A program made the translations under genes and the position numbers. The notes under the pieces were generated by a model. That model saw only the letters and a list, made by a program, of their open reading frames with translations, ran no database searches and had not been told where the DNA came from. A stretch of DNA of 17,305 nt, from positions 1-17,305 of the forward strand of contig JASBZK010000034.1 in NCBI GenBank assembly GCA_029983505.1, read 5' to 3'. The DNA is from Porphyromonas sp. GTDB lineage: Bacteria; Bacteroidota; Bacteroidia; Bacteroidales; Porphyromonadaceae. Shown one piece after another: positions 5,839 through 14,300 of this stretch; position 1 is the first letter of the stretch; the number at the start of each line of letters is the position of its first letter.

Positions 5839-6522
5839 TTAACGGCGCCCCGAGTAGATGCTCACATAGTAGAGCAGCGTAACGAGGGAGCCGAGCGCCG
5901 CAGCAACATAGGTGTAGGCGGCGGTTCGGAGCGCCGAGGCTGCCATAGGCTGTTGGGCGGAGCTTGTGATGCCGCTTCTCTCGAGCCAGGCGAGTGCGCG
6001 TCCGGAGGCGTCGATCTCGACGGGCAGCGTGATGAAACTAAAGAGCGTCGTCAGAGCAAAGAGGATGATGCCGAAGAGCAGTAACGAGGGGAAGACGTTG
6101 ATGAGGAGGATGCCGCCGAGGAGTACCCATTGGCCGGCCATACCTGCGAAGTTGACCACCGGCACGAGGGCGCTCCGTAACCTCAGTGGCGCGTAGCTCA
6201 TCGCGTGCTGTATGGCGTGCCCCGTCTCGTGTGCCGCGACGGCGGCTGCGGCGACGGAGTTGGTGGCGTAGACCTCTTCGGAGAGGTTGATGGTCTTATT
6301 GGCGGGGTTATAGTGGTCGGTGAGTGAGCCGGGCGTACTTGTGACCCGGACGTCGTAGATGCCGCTGTCGCGGAGCATCTTCTCTGCCACTTCACGTCCC
6401 GTCAGACCGCTGGCGAGGCGCTGGCGGGAGTATTCTTTGAATTTCGACTTGAGGCGCATCTGGACTAATGCCCCGGCGCCCATCACGACGAAAATCAGGA
6501 TGTAAAAGAGGAGTTGGTTCAT
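5839..6522 (-). CDS. YugP-like membrane zinc metallopeptidase
   Basis: A 227-residue integral membrane protein of the Zn-dependent protease family typified by YugP (PF04298/DUF2296). The zinc-binding HEXXH motif is HETGH at 98-102 within VAAHETGHAIQHAMSYAPLRLRSALVP. The stretch LPVEIDASGRALAWL (166-180), with E169 a candidate third zinc ligand, is also typical. Membrane helices are visible at about 4-22, 118-142, 145-166 and 199-221; the family length is about 220-230, so it is complete. The physiological substrate is not known to me. It lies 132 bp downstream of purA, separated by a 23-bp repeat array, and its stop is followed directly by repeat R2. The ATG at 6522 starts the first membrane helix. 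Confidence 0.92.
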   Translation of the reverse strand: MNQLLFYILIFVVMGAGALVQMRLKSKFKEYSRQRLASGLTGREVAEKMLRDSGIYDVRVTSTPGSLTDHYNPANKTINLSEEVYATNSVAAAAVAAHETGHAIQHAMSYAPLRLRSALVPVVNFAGMAGQWVLLGGILLINVFPSLLLFGIILFALTTLFSFITLPVEIDASGRALAWLERSGITSSAQQPMAASALRTAAYTYVAAALGSLVTLLYYVSIYSGRR

Positions 6523-6538
6523 ATCGCGTTAAAATCTT

Positions 6539-6630
6539 GGTTCGTGCAAAAAGTTTTCCCCGGTACGTGTCTCGCTCCGATCTCGGTACGTCCGAAAAAA
6601 TCTCCCCGGTCTGTATCTCTTTTTCCAATG
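6539..6630 (+). repeat. Four-unit 23-bp tandem repeat array between purA and the zinc protease
   Basis: Units on the plus strand begin at 6539, 6562, 6585 and 6608, an exact 23-bp period. They start GGTTCGTGC, GGTACGTGTCTCGC, GGTACGTCC and GGTCTGTATCTC, and three of them contain a run of A or T followed by CCCC. The second unit shares the core GGTACGTGTCTCGC with the array at 3660-3790 but sits in the opposite orientation. The array occupies most of the spacer and ends 16 bp from the zinc-protease start. Confidence 0.8.
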
Positions 6631-6654
6631 CCAAAGAGAGCCGGGCAGACCCTG

Positions 6655-7956
6655 TCAGAGGGCGAACCCTTTTCGCAGGATGGTCTGCGTGCGGTCCGGT
6701 CCTATGGAGAGGATGGTGACGGGGATGCGGAGGTAGTCTTCGATGAACTTGATGTACCGGAGGAATGCCTCGGGCAGCTCGCTCTCCTCGTGCCTGTGGG
6801 TAAGATCCTCTTTCCACCCCTCGAAAGTCTCGTACACGGGTTCGATGGATGCGTCGACGTCGAAGGGGAAGCGGTCCGTCTCTTCGCCGGAGATGCGGTA
6901 CTTGACGCAGGCTTTGATCTCGTCAAACGTGTCGAGCACGTCGCTCTTCATCATAATGAGGTCGGTGACGCCGCTGAGCATCGTGGTGTACTTGAGTGCC
7001 ACGAGGTCGAGCCAACCGCAGCGCCGCGGACGCCCCGTGACGGCTCCGAATTCGTGTCCCCTCTCGGCCATCGCCTTGCCCTCCGCGTCAAAGAGCTCCG
7101 TGGGGAAAGGTCCCGCACCGACGCGCGTGCAGTATGCTTTGAAGATGCCGAAGACCCTACCTATCCGGCTCGGAGCCAAACCGAGTCCCGTGCAGCAGCC
7201 TGCGGCTACCGTATTGGAGGAAGTGACGAAGGGATAGCTGCCGAAGTCTACGTCCAGGAGGGAGCCCTGAGCCCCTTCGGCCAGCACGCGCTTGCCCTCC
7301 GAGAGGTATTCGTTGACGAAAAACTCGCCGTCCACGATCTCGAACCCTTTGAGGTACTCCACTGCGTCAAAGAACGCGCGCTCCATTTCTGCGAAATCCG
7401 CGTCTCCTGCGGGGTCTTTCGCGCCGAGGGACTTGAGGATGCCGAAGTGGCGGTTTCGGAGCGCTTCGTAGCGGGAACGGAACCCGGGGTGGAGGAGATC
7501 CCCCACGCGAAGTCCGTTGCGACTGATCTTGTCGGTGTACGTGGGTCCGATGCCCTTATTGGTGGTGCCTATCTTCGCGTCGCCCTTGGCCGCTTCGAGT
7601 GCGCCGTCGAGCAGACGGTGGGTGGGCAGTATGAGGTGTGCTTTCTTCGAGACGATGAGGCGCTCCCGGAGGGGGATGCCCGCTTTGATGAGCTCCTCAG
7701 CTTCTATGCGGAAGAGGACGGGGTCGAGCACCACGCCGTTGCCGATGATGTTCTTTTTGCCGCTGCCCTGGAAGACGCCCGAGGGGATGGAGCGGAGGAC
7801 GTGTTTTTCGCCGTCAAACTCAAGAGTGTGGCCTGCATTGGGTCCGCCCTGAAAACGAGCCACGAGGTCATAGTGCGGGGTGAGGACGTCTACTACTTTG
7901 CCTTTGCCTTCGTCGCCCCATTGGAGTCCGAGAAGGATATCTGCTTTGGTGCTCAT
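6655..7956 (-). CDS. purA: Adenylosuccinate synthetase
   Basis: Catalyses the GTP-dependent joining of IMP and aspartate to adenylosuccinate, the first committed step to AMP, in the cytoplasm. The 433-residue protein is full length. QWGDEGKGK (12-20) holds the GTP phosphate loop and catalytic D15. RFQGGPNAGHT (34-44) has the catalytic H43. IGTTNKGIGPTYTDKISR (129-146) is the IMP-binding segment. EGAQGSLLDVDFGSYPFVTS and GRPRRCGWLDL further on are also diagnostic, and the guanine-recognition region reads MMKSDVLD. The ATG at 7956 places the glycine-rich loop at its normal distance from the N-terminus. A TAnnTTTG box at 8119-8126 implies a leader of about 155 bases that contains one copy of the 101-bp structured repeat. 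Confidence 0.97.
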   Translation of the reverse strand: MSTKADILLGLQWGDEGKGKVVDVLTPHYDLVARFQGGPNAGHTLEFDGEKHVLRSIPSGVFQGSGKKNIIGNGVVLDPVLFRIEAEELIKAGIPLRERLIVSKKAHLILPTHRLLDGALEAAKGDAKIGTTNKGIGPTYTDKISRNGLRVGDLLHPGFRSRYEALRNRHFGILKSLGAKDPAGDADFAEMERAFFDAVEYLKGFEIVDGEFFVNEYLSEGKRVLAEGAQGSLLDVDFGSYPFVTSSNTVAAGCCTGLGLAPSRIGRVFGIFKAYCTRVGAGPFPTELFDAEGKAMAERGHEFGAVTGRPRRCGWLDLVALKYTTMLSGVTDLIMMKSDVLDTFDEIKACVKYRISGEETDRFPFDVDASIEPVYETFEGWKEDLTHRHEESELPEAFLRYIKFIEDYLRIPVTILSIGPDRTQTILRKGFAL

Positions 7957-8004
7957 ACTGCCTGTGTCTTTATTCTAAAATGAGGAGAGAGACGTGTATA
8001 GAAT

Positions 8005-8105
8005 CCGAACTGCTGCGTTGCTATCGGCATTCGGGCTTGGTCGTGTACGAGAGTACACTCCCGTCGCCCTCGCCCTCAGCGCCTTGCATTTCGACCTTTA
8101 TACAC
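8005..8105. repeat. 101-bp structured repeat X, copy 1
   Basis: It differs from 8251-8351 at two adjacent positions only. It has a perfect inner hairpin GTGTAC-GAGA-GTACAC at 8043-8058. Flanking it, GAGAGACGTGTATA (7987-8000) can pair with TATACACCCTCTC (8099-8111), so the whole element can close into a long stem. It lies inside the predicted purA leader. Confidence 0.85.
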
Positions 8106-8118
8106 CCTCTCACTCCTA

Positions 8119-8126
8119 CAAAGGTA
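8119..8126 (-). promoter_or_regulatory. Probable -7 box of the purA promoter
   Basis: The minus strand reads TACCTTTG, matching TAnnTTTG, in the context TTTTGTACCTTTG, which closely resembles the hexosaminidase promoter (TTTTGTATCTTTG). I see no good TTTG element about 19 bp upstream, so the call is tentative. Confidence 0.4.
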
Positions 8127-8182
8127 CAAAATAGTTCGGAAGTCGGGATTCGGAATTCAGTGTTCTGCGCCGGGGTTGATGT

Positions 8183-8234
8183 ATGAGAAACATTTTGAGA
8201 TCAGTGTCGGATGTAAAGCCCCGGAGGGGCGGGG
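8183..8234 (+). repeat. REP-like module E1
   Basis: It reads ATGAGAAACATTTTGAGATC and then TGTAAAGCCCCGGAGGGGCGG. The GCCCCGGAGGGGC part is a tight hairpin. The same module type occurs inverted at 8372-8431 and twice at 17151-17262. With E2 it forms an inverted pair around structured repeat X2. Confidence 0.7.
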
Positions 8235-8250
8235 GAGGTGTGTCAAAAGG

Positions 8251-8351
8251 CCGAACTGCTGCGTTGCTATCGGCATTCGGGCTTGGTCGTGTACGAGAGT
8301 ACACTCCCGTCGCCCTCAGCCTCAGCGCCTTGCATTTCGACCTTTATACAC
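8251..8351. repeat. 101-bp structured repeat X, copy 2
   Basis: Matches 8005-8105 at 99 of 101 positions, with the inner hairpin at 8289-8304. The outer arms GGAGGTGTGTCAAAAGG (8234-8250) and CCTTTATACACACCTCC (8341-8357) are complementary at 15 of 17 positions. The distal arm sequence differs from copy 1, yet pairing is kept in both. Confidence 0.87.
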
Positions 8352-8371
8352 ACCTCCGAGGCTGTGCCATT

Positions 8372-8431
8372 CCGCCCCTCCGGGGCTTTATCCGATGATT
8401 CTTTGTTGGCAAAGTTTCTAATGCGTCAGCC
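8372..8431 (-). repeat. REP-like module E2 downstream of the peptidase/SusCD operon
   Basis: On the minus strand it reads GGCTGACGCATTAGAAAC, a small CTTTG-CCAA-CAAAG hairpin, then AATCATCGGATAAAG and a GCCCCGGAGGGGC hairpin. It matches 17203-17262 in inverted orientation at 59 of 60 positions. It begins 18 bp past the stop of the 413-residue lipoprotein gene and may act as the operon's 3' end structure. Confidence 0.85.
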
Positions 8432-8448
8432 CCTCGGGCGACCGGCGC

Positions 8449-9690
8449 CTACTCGGCTTTCTTGAAGTAGTAGACCGCCGGGTACCCGATCATGGGCGGG
8501 ATGAAGGAGCCGTCGTTCATGTAGTTGTAGGTGTCAAGGAAGTATTCTATGGGCTCCATATCGTAGACGTAAACGGTGAGTTCGTTTCCGTCGATATTGA
8601 AGGCTACTTCAGCCGGACGTATCTTGGTGGCATTGGGAGAGATAAGGATATTGATGCCGTCTATTTTATAGGCTGTCCACTCCTTGGCATCAAAGTTGTA
8701 ATTGATGAATTCCCGGCTGAAAGTGCCTTTGGTACTCTTGGGGAAATAGGCGGATAGTGAGCTTCCTAAATCGAAAGTGAAATCGAGCTTGTCCGTATCT
8801 CCGGAAATAGAGATCTGATCCCCTTTTTTCCCGTCTATAGGCGGGTATTTGCCGGACTCCATAAAAGAGAAATTGTCTGCTATCACCGAGCCGGAGTAAA
8901 GCCAATGCCCGGTAAAGTCGTAGGGAGGCTCAAAGGTGACGCCGGTCGTCGGATTCTGTCCGAAGACGGTGTTTGGGGCTTTGGAGAGCGATAGGCGCAG
9001 GACGGTGTGTCCGACTTCTTGCTTGAGCTGACGGATGCGGATAGTGCCTTCTCTCTGACCTTTCTTGATCGTAAGGATTTTGCCGTCCGGAAAGTCGAAG
9101 TGTTCTCCCTCTTTGGCTGAACTGTTTTGCCTATCGATATTGATTTCGATCGACATATCTTGGAGCGCTTTTTGGGTGCGTCCGGAGGTGTTTTTGAGAT
9201 TCACTGAGAGTAGCCCTTCTTTGTGAAGCGTGTACTCAAGGCTTTTGAACGATATGAGCAGGGGCGAAGCGAACTCCACGTCTATGAAATTGACTGCACC
9301 GAGACGGTAGCCTTCGGGAGCCGCAGAGAGCCGGAGCGTGAGGTTCTTGCTCTCCTTTCGATCCGATTTGCTGGTGATGTAAATGGTGTCGGAGAGCTGC
9401 TTGGGGCTGAATGAGAGTTTCTCGGGGCGTATATCGTACTCAGTACTCTCAAGCTTCGTCTCTACCGTGTAACCGAGTGAGAGGTCTCCACTCGGAGCCT
9501 GCTGCATCACGACCGGGATTTTGACTTCCTGACCTTTGACCACCGTTTGCTCCAAGATGCCGAAGTAGACTTGGGGTCTGGGGTCCGTCCCATTACGTTC
9601 GATGGACTGGCAACCGCTTATCCACAGCGCAATAGGAATGAGAGAGAGCAGCAGAGCGCCGAGGCTCGCAGTTTTTTCGTACGCTGTCAT
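8449..9690 (-). CDS. Exported lipoprotein of the SusCD operon with two beta-sandwich-like repeats
   Basis: Not recognised as a named family. The 413-residue protein has a lipoprotein signal peptide ending WISGC (acylated C27). Two stretches, about 40-145 and 150-255, look like Calx-beta or DUF1735/DUF4843-type beta sandwiches: the first starts PQVYFGILEQTVVKGQEV, the second contains SSAKEGEHFDFPDGKILTI and KKGQREGTIRI. The C-terminal part (about 260-413), starting PPYDFTGHWLYSG, looks like a small beta-barrel or lipocalin-like fold, with many aromatic residues. In Bacteroidetes such surface lipoproteins often sit behind SusC/SusD genes and help bind the ligand. It is the last gene of the operon, 13 bp after the 72-residue lipoprotein gene. 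The domain statements rest on pattern recognition only; export is clear. Confidence 0.85.
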   Translation of the reverse strand: MTAYEKTASLGALLLSLIPIALWISGCQSIERNGTDPRPQVYFGILEQTVVKGQEVKIPVVMQQAPSGDLSLGYTVETKLESTEYDIRPEKLSFSPKQLSDTIYITSKSDRKESKNLTLRLSAAPEGYRLGAVNFIDVEFASPLLISFKSLEYTLHKEGLLSVNLKNTSGRTQKALQDMSIEINIDRQNSSAKEGEHFDFPDGKILTIKKGQREGTIRIRQLKQEVGHTVLRLSLSKAPNTVFGQNPTTGVTFEPPYDFTGHWLYSGSVIADNFSFMESGKYPPIDGKKGDQISISGDTDKLDFTFDLGSSLSAYFPKSTKGTFSREFINYNFDAKEWTAYKIDGINILISPNATKIRPAEVAFNIDGNELTVYVYDMEPIEYFLDTYNYMNDGSFIPPMIGYPAVYYFKKAE

Positions 9691-9703
9691 GGCATTTTAT
9701 CGC

Positions 9704-9922
9704 TTATTTAATGGCTTCCTGGTATTCGTTTTTGAGGTCTTCGACTATGGCGGCTTCGTCACCGGTGAGGAGCGTGGCATCGGGAAGATCGATTCTGCGG
9801 TTGTTCATGGATTTCAGTTCCGGTGGGGTCTCGCTTAGTTTTTCGCAGGAAACAAAGAGGATGCCGAAGACTGAGAGCAACAGGGCTCCGGATATGAGGG
9901 ATTTATGGCGTTTATTCTTCAT
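9704..9922 (-). CDS. Small lipoprotein (72 residues) of the SusCD operon
   Basis: It starts MKNKRHKSL and has a hydrophobic segment ending LFVSC, a lipobox with acylated cysteine at about C26. The mature part is only about 46 residues, charged and without recognisable domain: EKLSETPPELKSMNN, then a stretch ending EAAIVEDLKNEYQEAIK that is probably helical. The frame could open at 9964, but that start would overlap the susD-like stop and add a non-signal leader, so 9922 is chosen; the gap to the upstream gene is then 38 bp. Its position between SusD and a larger lipoprotein suggests an accessory surface subunit. No homologue recognised. Confidence 0.75.
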   Translation of the reverse strand: MKNKRHKSLISGALLLSVFGILFVSCEKLSETPPELKSMNNRRIDLPDATLLTGDEAAIVEDLKNEYQEAIK

Positions 9923-9960
9923 GGTTGGAGGTCTTTTATAGGAGGGAGGATGAGGAGCGC

Positions 9961-11364
9961 TCAATCCTTATTGTCGGTGGTGTACTTGTCGTACTCGGGA
10001 TTTTGGATGAGAGACTCTTGCAGATAGAGGTCATCGAGGGGGATTGGAAGGGTGTACATATAGGCTTTCATATCATAACGATAGCCGTCCAGTGCTTTCC
10101 AGAACTCCGGCCTGCCGTTGCGTTTGAGCTCGAAAAAGCGATCGCCCTCGTTGAGCAATTCTTTGCGACGCTCGGAGAGAATCAGAGCAAGGAGCGGGGT
10201 GATGGCTTTGCCGGAAGCATCCTCAGTGATCAGTTCCCTCTCCGGTGCTTCGGGAAGGGCATTCATCGAGATGGGCGTATACCCGTCTATCCGGTATCGG
10301 CGAAGGTCATTGATTAGCGACAGCGCCTTGTCGTGATGGCCCAAGTGGTACTCGGCTTCAGCCTGAATGAGCAATAGCTCGGCAGAGCGAAGCCCGGAGT
10401 AGGGAGGCTTGAGGGCATGTAGTTTTTTGTCTACCCAAGACGTGTATCGGATGTCGTGTGCTTTGTCGTAGTCCGAGAAAGCAGTCGTGAACCGAAGCGA
10501 GAGGGGAAAGTATTTTTGGATATTGTCGATCTGAGCCTGAATGGTGACATTAAGAGTTCCTTGGGCAATCTTAATAAGGGTATTGCCGCTCTTGGAGGCG
10601 GTGGTCATCATTTTTACAAAAGCCTCACGGGGGAGGAGCGGATATTTGGCAAGGAGTTGACCGGCTGTCTCAGCCGCTTTTGCCCACTCTTCGGTCCAGA
10701 AATAGAGCCGTGCCAGGTAGCCGCGAAGCACGTCCGAGGTGAAGAGATAAGCGGGATCCTGAGGGTCGTAGCTGAGGGCTTTGAGGAGATCGGACTCTAT
10801 GGCGGACTTTAGCTCTGAGACGGTACCACGGGGTACCTGCGCTTCCATATCGAAGACACGTACCATAGGCACGCCCATTTGGAGAGGATCGCCGGAGATA
10901 GGCTCGCAATACAGGCGCATCAACTGGTAGTAAGCGATGCCTCGGAGGGCATAAGATGCGGAGAGCGTCTTTTGGGCGTTTTCGTCCGCGCTCTCCCCGA
11001 TGCCGTCGATGACGATATTGGCATCCTTAATGATCGCATACAGTTTGCCATATTCATTTAAACTATTGGACGATAGCTCTATTTTCGTGCCAATGAAGAA
11101 CGGCGCAGCTGAGGCTTGGTCTCCGCGGAGAGCCGGCTCGTAGTCGTCTCCGTACAAGTCCCAAGAGAGAGCTGTGTAGCCGTCCGGTATCAGAACCATG
11201 TTTTCCTTGCCTTGATCGATATCTTTCAGGTGGGGTTGGATCAGCGCGTCAAACTCTTCCGGAGTCTTCGGGATGATCATACCATAGGGTTTGACGCCCA
11301 AGTACCGCGTGCAGGAAAGAAAAGCAGACGCGAGAAGTAGAAGGATGAGGATATGCTTTTTCAT
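9961..11364 (-). CDS. SusD/RagB-family nutrient-binding outer membrane lipoprotein
   Basis: Surface lipoprotein that caps the SusC-type transporter and captures its ligand. The 467-residue protein has a lipoprotein signal peptide ending AFLSC (C18), followed by the typical early segment KPYGMIIPKTPEEFDALIQP. Helical TPR-like repeats include ALRGIAYYQLMRLYCEPISG and VLRGYLARLYFWTEEWAKAAETAG. The C-terminal SusD region has AELLLIQAEAEYHLGHHDKA, then LILSERRKELLNEGDRFFELKRNG and a final LPIPLDDLYLQESLIQNPEY, all family hallmarks. It lies 22 bp after the SusC gene. Because a peptidase leads the operon, I favour a RagB-like role in binding peptides over glycans, but the ligand cannot be read from sequence alone. 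Confidence 0.95.
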   Translation of the reverse strand: MKKHILILLLLASAFLSCTRYLGVKPYGMIIPKTPEEFDALIQPHLKDIDQGKENMVLIPDGYTALSWDLYGDDYEPALRGDQASAAPFFIGTKIELSSNSLNEYGKLYAIIKDANIVIDGIGESADENAQKTLSASYALRGIAYYQLMRLYCEPISGDPLQMGVPMVRVFDMEAQVPRGTVSELKSAIESDLLKALSYDPQDPAYLFTSDVLRGYLARLYFWTEEWAKAAETAGQLLAKYPLLPREAFVKMMTTASKSGNTLIKIAQGTLNVTIQAQIDNIQKYFPLSLRFTTAFSDYDKAHDIRYTSWVDKKLHALKPPYSGLRSAELLLIQAEAEYHLGHHDKALSLINDLRRYRIDGYTPISMNALPEAPERELITEDASGKAITPLLALILSERRKELLNEGDRFFELKRNGRPEFWKALDGYRYDMKAYMYTLPIPLDDLYLQESLIQNPEYDKYTTDNKD

Positions 11365-11386
11365 ATATACGGGTGTCGCAAAAGAA

Positions 11387-14300
11387 TTAGAAGGAGAAGG
11401 ACAGACCCATAGTATAGGTCCTCGGTATCGGGTAAACCGCTCCCGGCGTCTCGGGGTCTATACCGGAGTACGAAGAGAGTATGAAGATGTTGCTCGCTGA
11501 TAGGGTGAGAGATATGCTCTCGACACCGATAGCTTTTACCCACCTTTGGTCGAAGAGATAAGAGAGGTAGATATTACCGAGCTTGAAGTAACTTAGGGGC
11601 TCAAGGCGGGAGGCCTTAGTAATCATCGAAGAAGTAGTCATATACCGATCCAAGAAAAGGGGATCGGCGTAGCGGTCGATGATGCGTGGATTGCCGGTGG
11701 TGATCGGGTTCTCTGGCGTCCAGAACTCAGCCGAGGACTTCTGCGTATTGAGGTGGTAGGTGTAGAGGTCGTTCACGTAGTGCGGAATCGGTTCCTTCTG
11801 TCCTGCGACGCCGTCGAGGTCGCTGTAGGAAACGGGCGGAACCACTTCGTTGACGATAAGTCCCCCGTACGAGAATGAGCCCCCGGCACCGGCAGTGAGG
11901 TTTTTGTACGACAGTGAGACAGAGTAGCCGCCATTGATGGGCGCGGTCTGAGGACCCGCGAAGAAGAGGTAATTATTCCCGTTTTGTCGCTGTGACTTTG
12001 TCTCCAGGACAGCATCGGGGCGAGGTGTGTAAGTGTAGAGCCCGAGAATGGGGTCTATGCCCTCTACTTTGCCGGTGAAGATGGAGCCGAGAGGGTACCC
12101 GATGACGTAATCGCTTTGATAGTTGGGGTTACGGGTCTCGTACTTGATGAGTTTGTTGAGGTTGTACGCCAAGTTTGCAGAGACGAAGAGACGCCAATCG
12201 TCAGTCCGTACAGGAGTCGCACTCAGAGTTACTTCGCATCCCCTATTCAGAAGTGTGGAAGTATTGTAGCTCTGATTGCTGTAGCCGGTAGAAGAGACTA
12301 CAGCGACGGAAGAAATGGCATCGGAGGTCAGACGATCGTAGTACTCGAAGCCGAGATTGATGCGGTCGTCCCAGAAGCCCAAGTCAATCCCGGCTTTGAA
12401 GTCGCGCGTCTTCTCCCAACGCAGAAGCGGATTAGGAGGCGTATTGATTCTACCGGTACGGTAACTTTTGTCTCCGGAGTACCGCAGCGTGCCATCGAAG
12501 CGCATCACGAGATTTGGATGGACGCTGCGGTTGACGTTGCCCGTAAGCCCTGTGGCCAGACGTACCGAGGCATGGCTGAGAACCGGTCGGAGCTTCTCGA
12601 AGAAATTTTCCCTATCCGCGTTCCAAGCTAAGCCGATAGATCCGGTGGGATTAAACTGTTCCTTGCTCCCGAAGTTATTAGACCCGTCGGTGCGCGCCGT
12701 CAGACTAATCACGTAACGCCCGAGATAGGAGTAGTCTATGGAGCCGTAGAAAGACGCAAAAGTAGTTTCCGAGATATTTTGTCCGGAGAGGGCGTCGATC
12801 ACGGACGCCAAGTTCTTAATGTCTGAGACGTCGTAGCTGTCCTCTTGGGGAAGCGTGGGAGTGACGGAGTTACCGGAGACAGGGTCATAGCCGTATCTTT
12901 TGGTATAAAGGCTCTTACCGTACTGGGAGCGTATTTCGGATCCGAAGAGTGCGCTCACATAGTGGTCGCTATTGAAGTCGTTGAAGTAATTGATCTGAGC
13001 CCGGAGCAGGTAATTGGTATTGAATGACGAGGCCTGGGATATAGAGCCGTACAGGCGTTGGGTATTCTTGAAGTTCTCGAAAGGTCTATCGCGAAACGCT
13101 GCATCGGTATTGGATCCATTGATGTTATCTGAGGAGTTTGATACGTATCCTACGGAAGCCAAGCCCTCTACATTCAGATGATCCGTGATCGTGTAGCGGA
13201 TATTCCCCCTAACGGTGCCGGTGAAGTTTTTTGCCTCACTGCTTGTCTCATTGAGTTCCCTGAAGATATTGAACCCGACGGGAGAAAGGAAAGGATCCGT
13301 CTCGTCCGCATTTGTCTTCAGGGTATGAAAGGTGCGGTCGTCTCTATAGGAACCGTCTTCGTTGTAGGGACTCTCGTAGGGGTTTGCGAAGTAGGCGTAG
13401 GTAAAAGGATCCGTGGAGCCGGAGTATCCCTTTGATGTCTGATAGGAGAGGTCGGAGGACAGGGATAGGCTCAGCTTTGGGTTGGGGGTGAAGTCCAATT
13501 TCAGGCTGAAAGAAGTCTGGTCGGCGGAGGTACCTTTGACGAGCCCGTTGTTCTTATTATAACCGAGAGAAGTATAGTACTTCGTGGAGGCAGATCCCCC
13601 GCTGAGGGAGAGGTGATGTGCGGTGGAAGCCGACACCCGGAATAGTTCCCCGAACCAATCCGTGGTTCGGCTCCCGAGGCGGATAATCTCGGCGCGTTTC
13701 TGTTCGTCCGTCCATCCTGCGAATTCGCCCACGCTGGCATTGATCGCTCCCACGATGCCTATGACGGGGTAATTTTTGCCGTCTGCTTTCCTTTGGGCGG
13801 AGAATTCATCCCATAGGCGTTGCTCGAAAGAGAGTTTTTCCTGAGCATTCATCAAATTTGCATCCCGGGGCGGTGCTGAAGTGAGGGTAACATTGGCTGA
13901 GTAATAGATGCGCATTTTACCTTCTTTGCCTCGTTTGGTCGTGACGACGATAACTCCGCCTGAGGCCTGTGAGCCGTAGATGGCCGCAGCCGAGGCATCT
14001 TTGAGGATCGTGACGGACTCGATGTCGGCAGGAGGAATGGAGGCGATTCCGTTCGTAAAGATAGAGCTGAAATCCCCTGCTTTAATCTGCTGGTTCGTCG
14101 CAGACCCCGGAAGCGGAATATCACGCTGAAGGGGTACGCCGTCCACTACCCACAGGGGCTCTGTGGAGCCGGTGAGTGAATTGGTCCCGCGAATCTTTAT
14201 TTTCCCGGTCTCTCCGGGGCGTCCCGAGACTGCTTTCACGTCCACTCCGGCGACCGAACCTTGGAGCATGAGGTCCACGGAGATATTCGGTGTCTTCCTG

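Larger units (their letters stand above)
7957..8448. other. Repeat-rich spacer between the 413-residue lipoprotein gene and purA
   Basis: This 492-bp spacer has no credible gene. From left to right it holds: purA leader, structured repeat X1 (8005-8105), the probable purA promoter (8119-8126), REP-like module E1 (8183-8234), structured repeat X2 (8251-8351) and the inverted REP-like module E2 (8372-8431). Short plus-strand frames here are translations of the repeats. Confidence 0.75.

Noticed and set aside
6514..7983. 489-residue plus-strand open frame antisense to purA
   Set aside because: PurA is complete on the minus strand with all motifs; the plus-strand translation is a shadow that also runs through a repeat array.
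7980..8465. Several short plus-strand frames in the purA upstream spacer
   Set aside because: They are translations of the 101-bp repeat and REP-like modules; the same peptide-like strings recur because the repeats recur.
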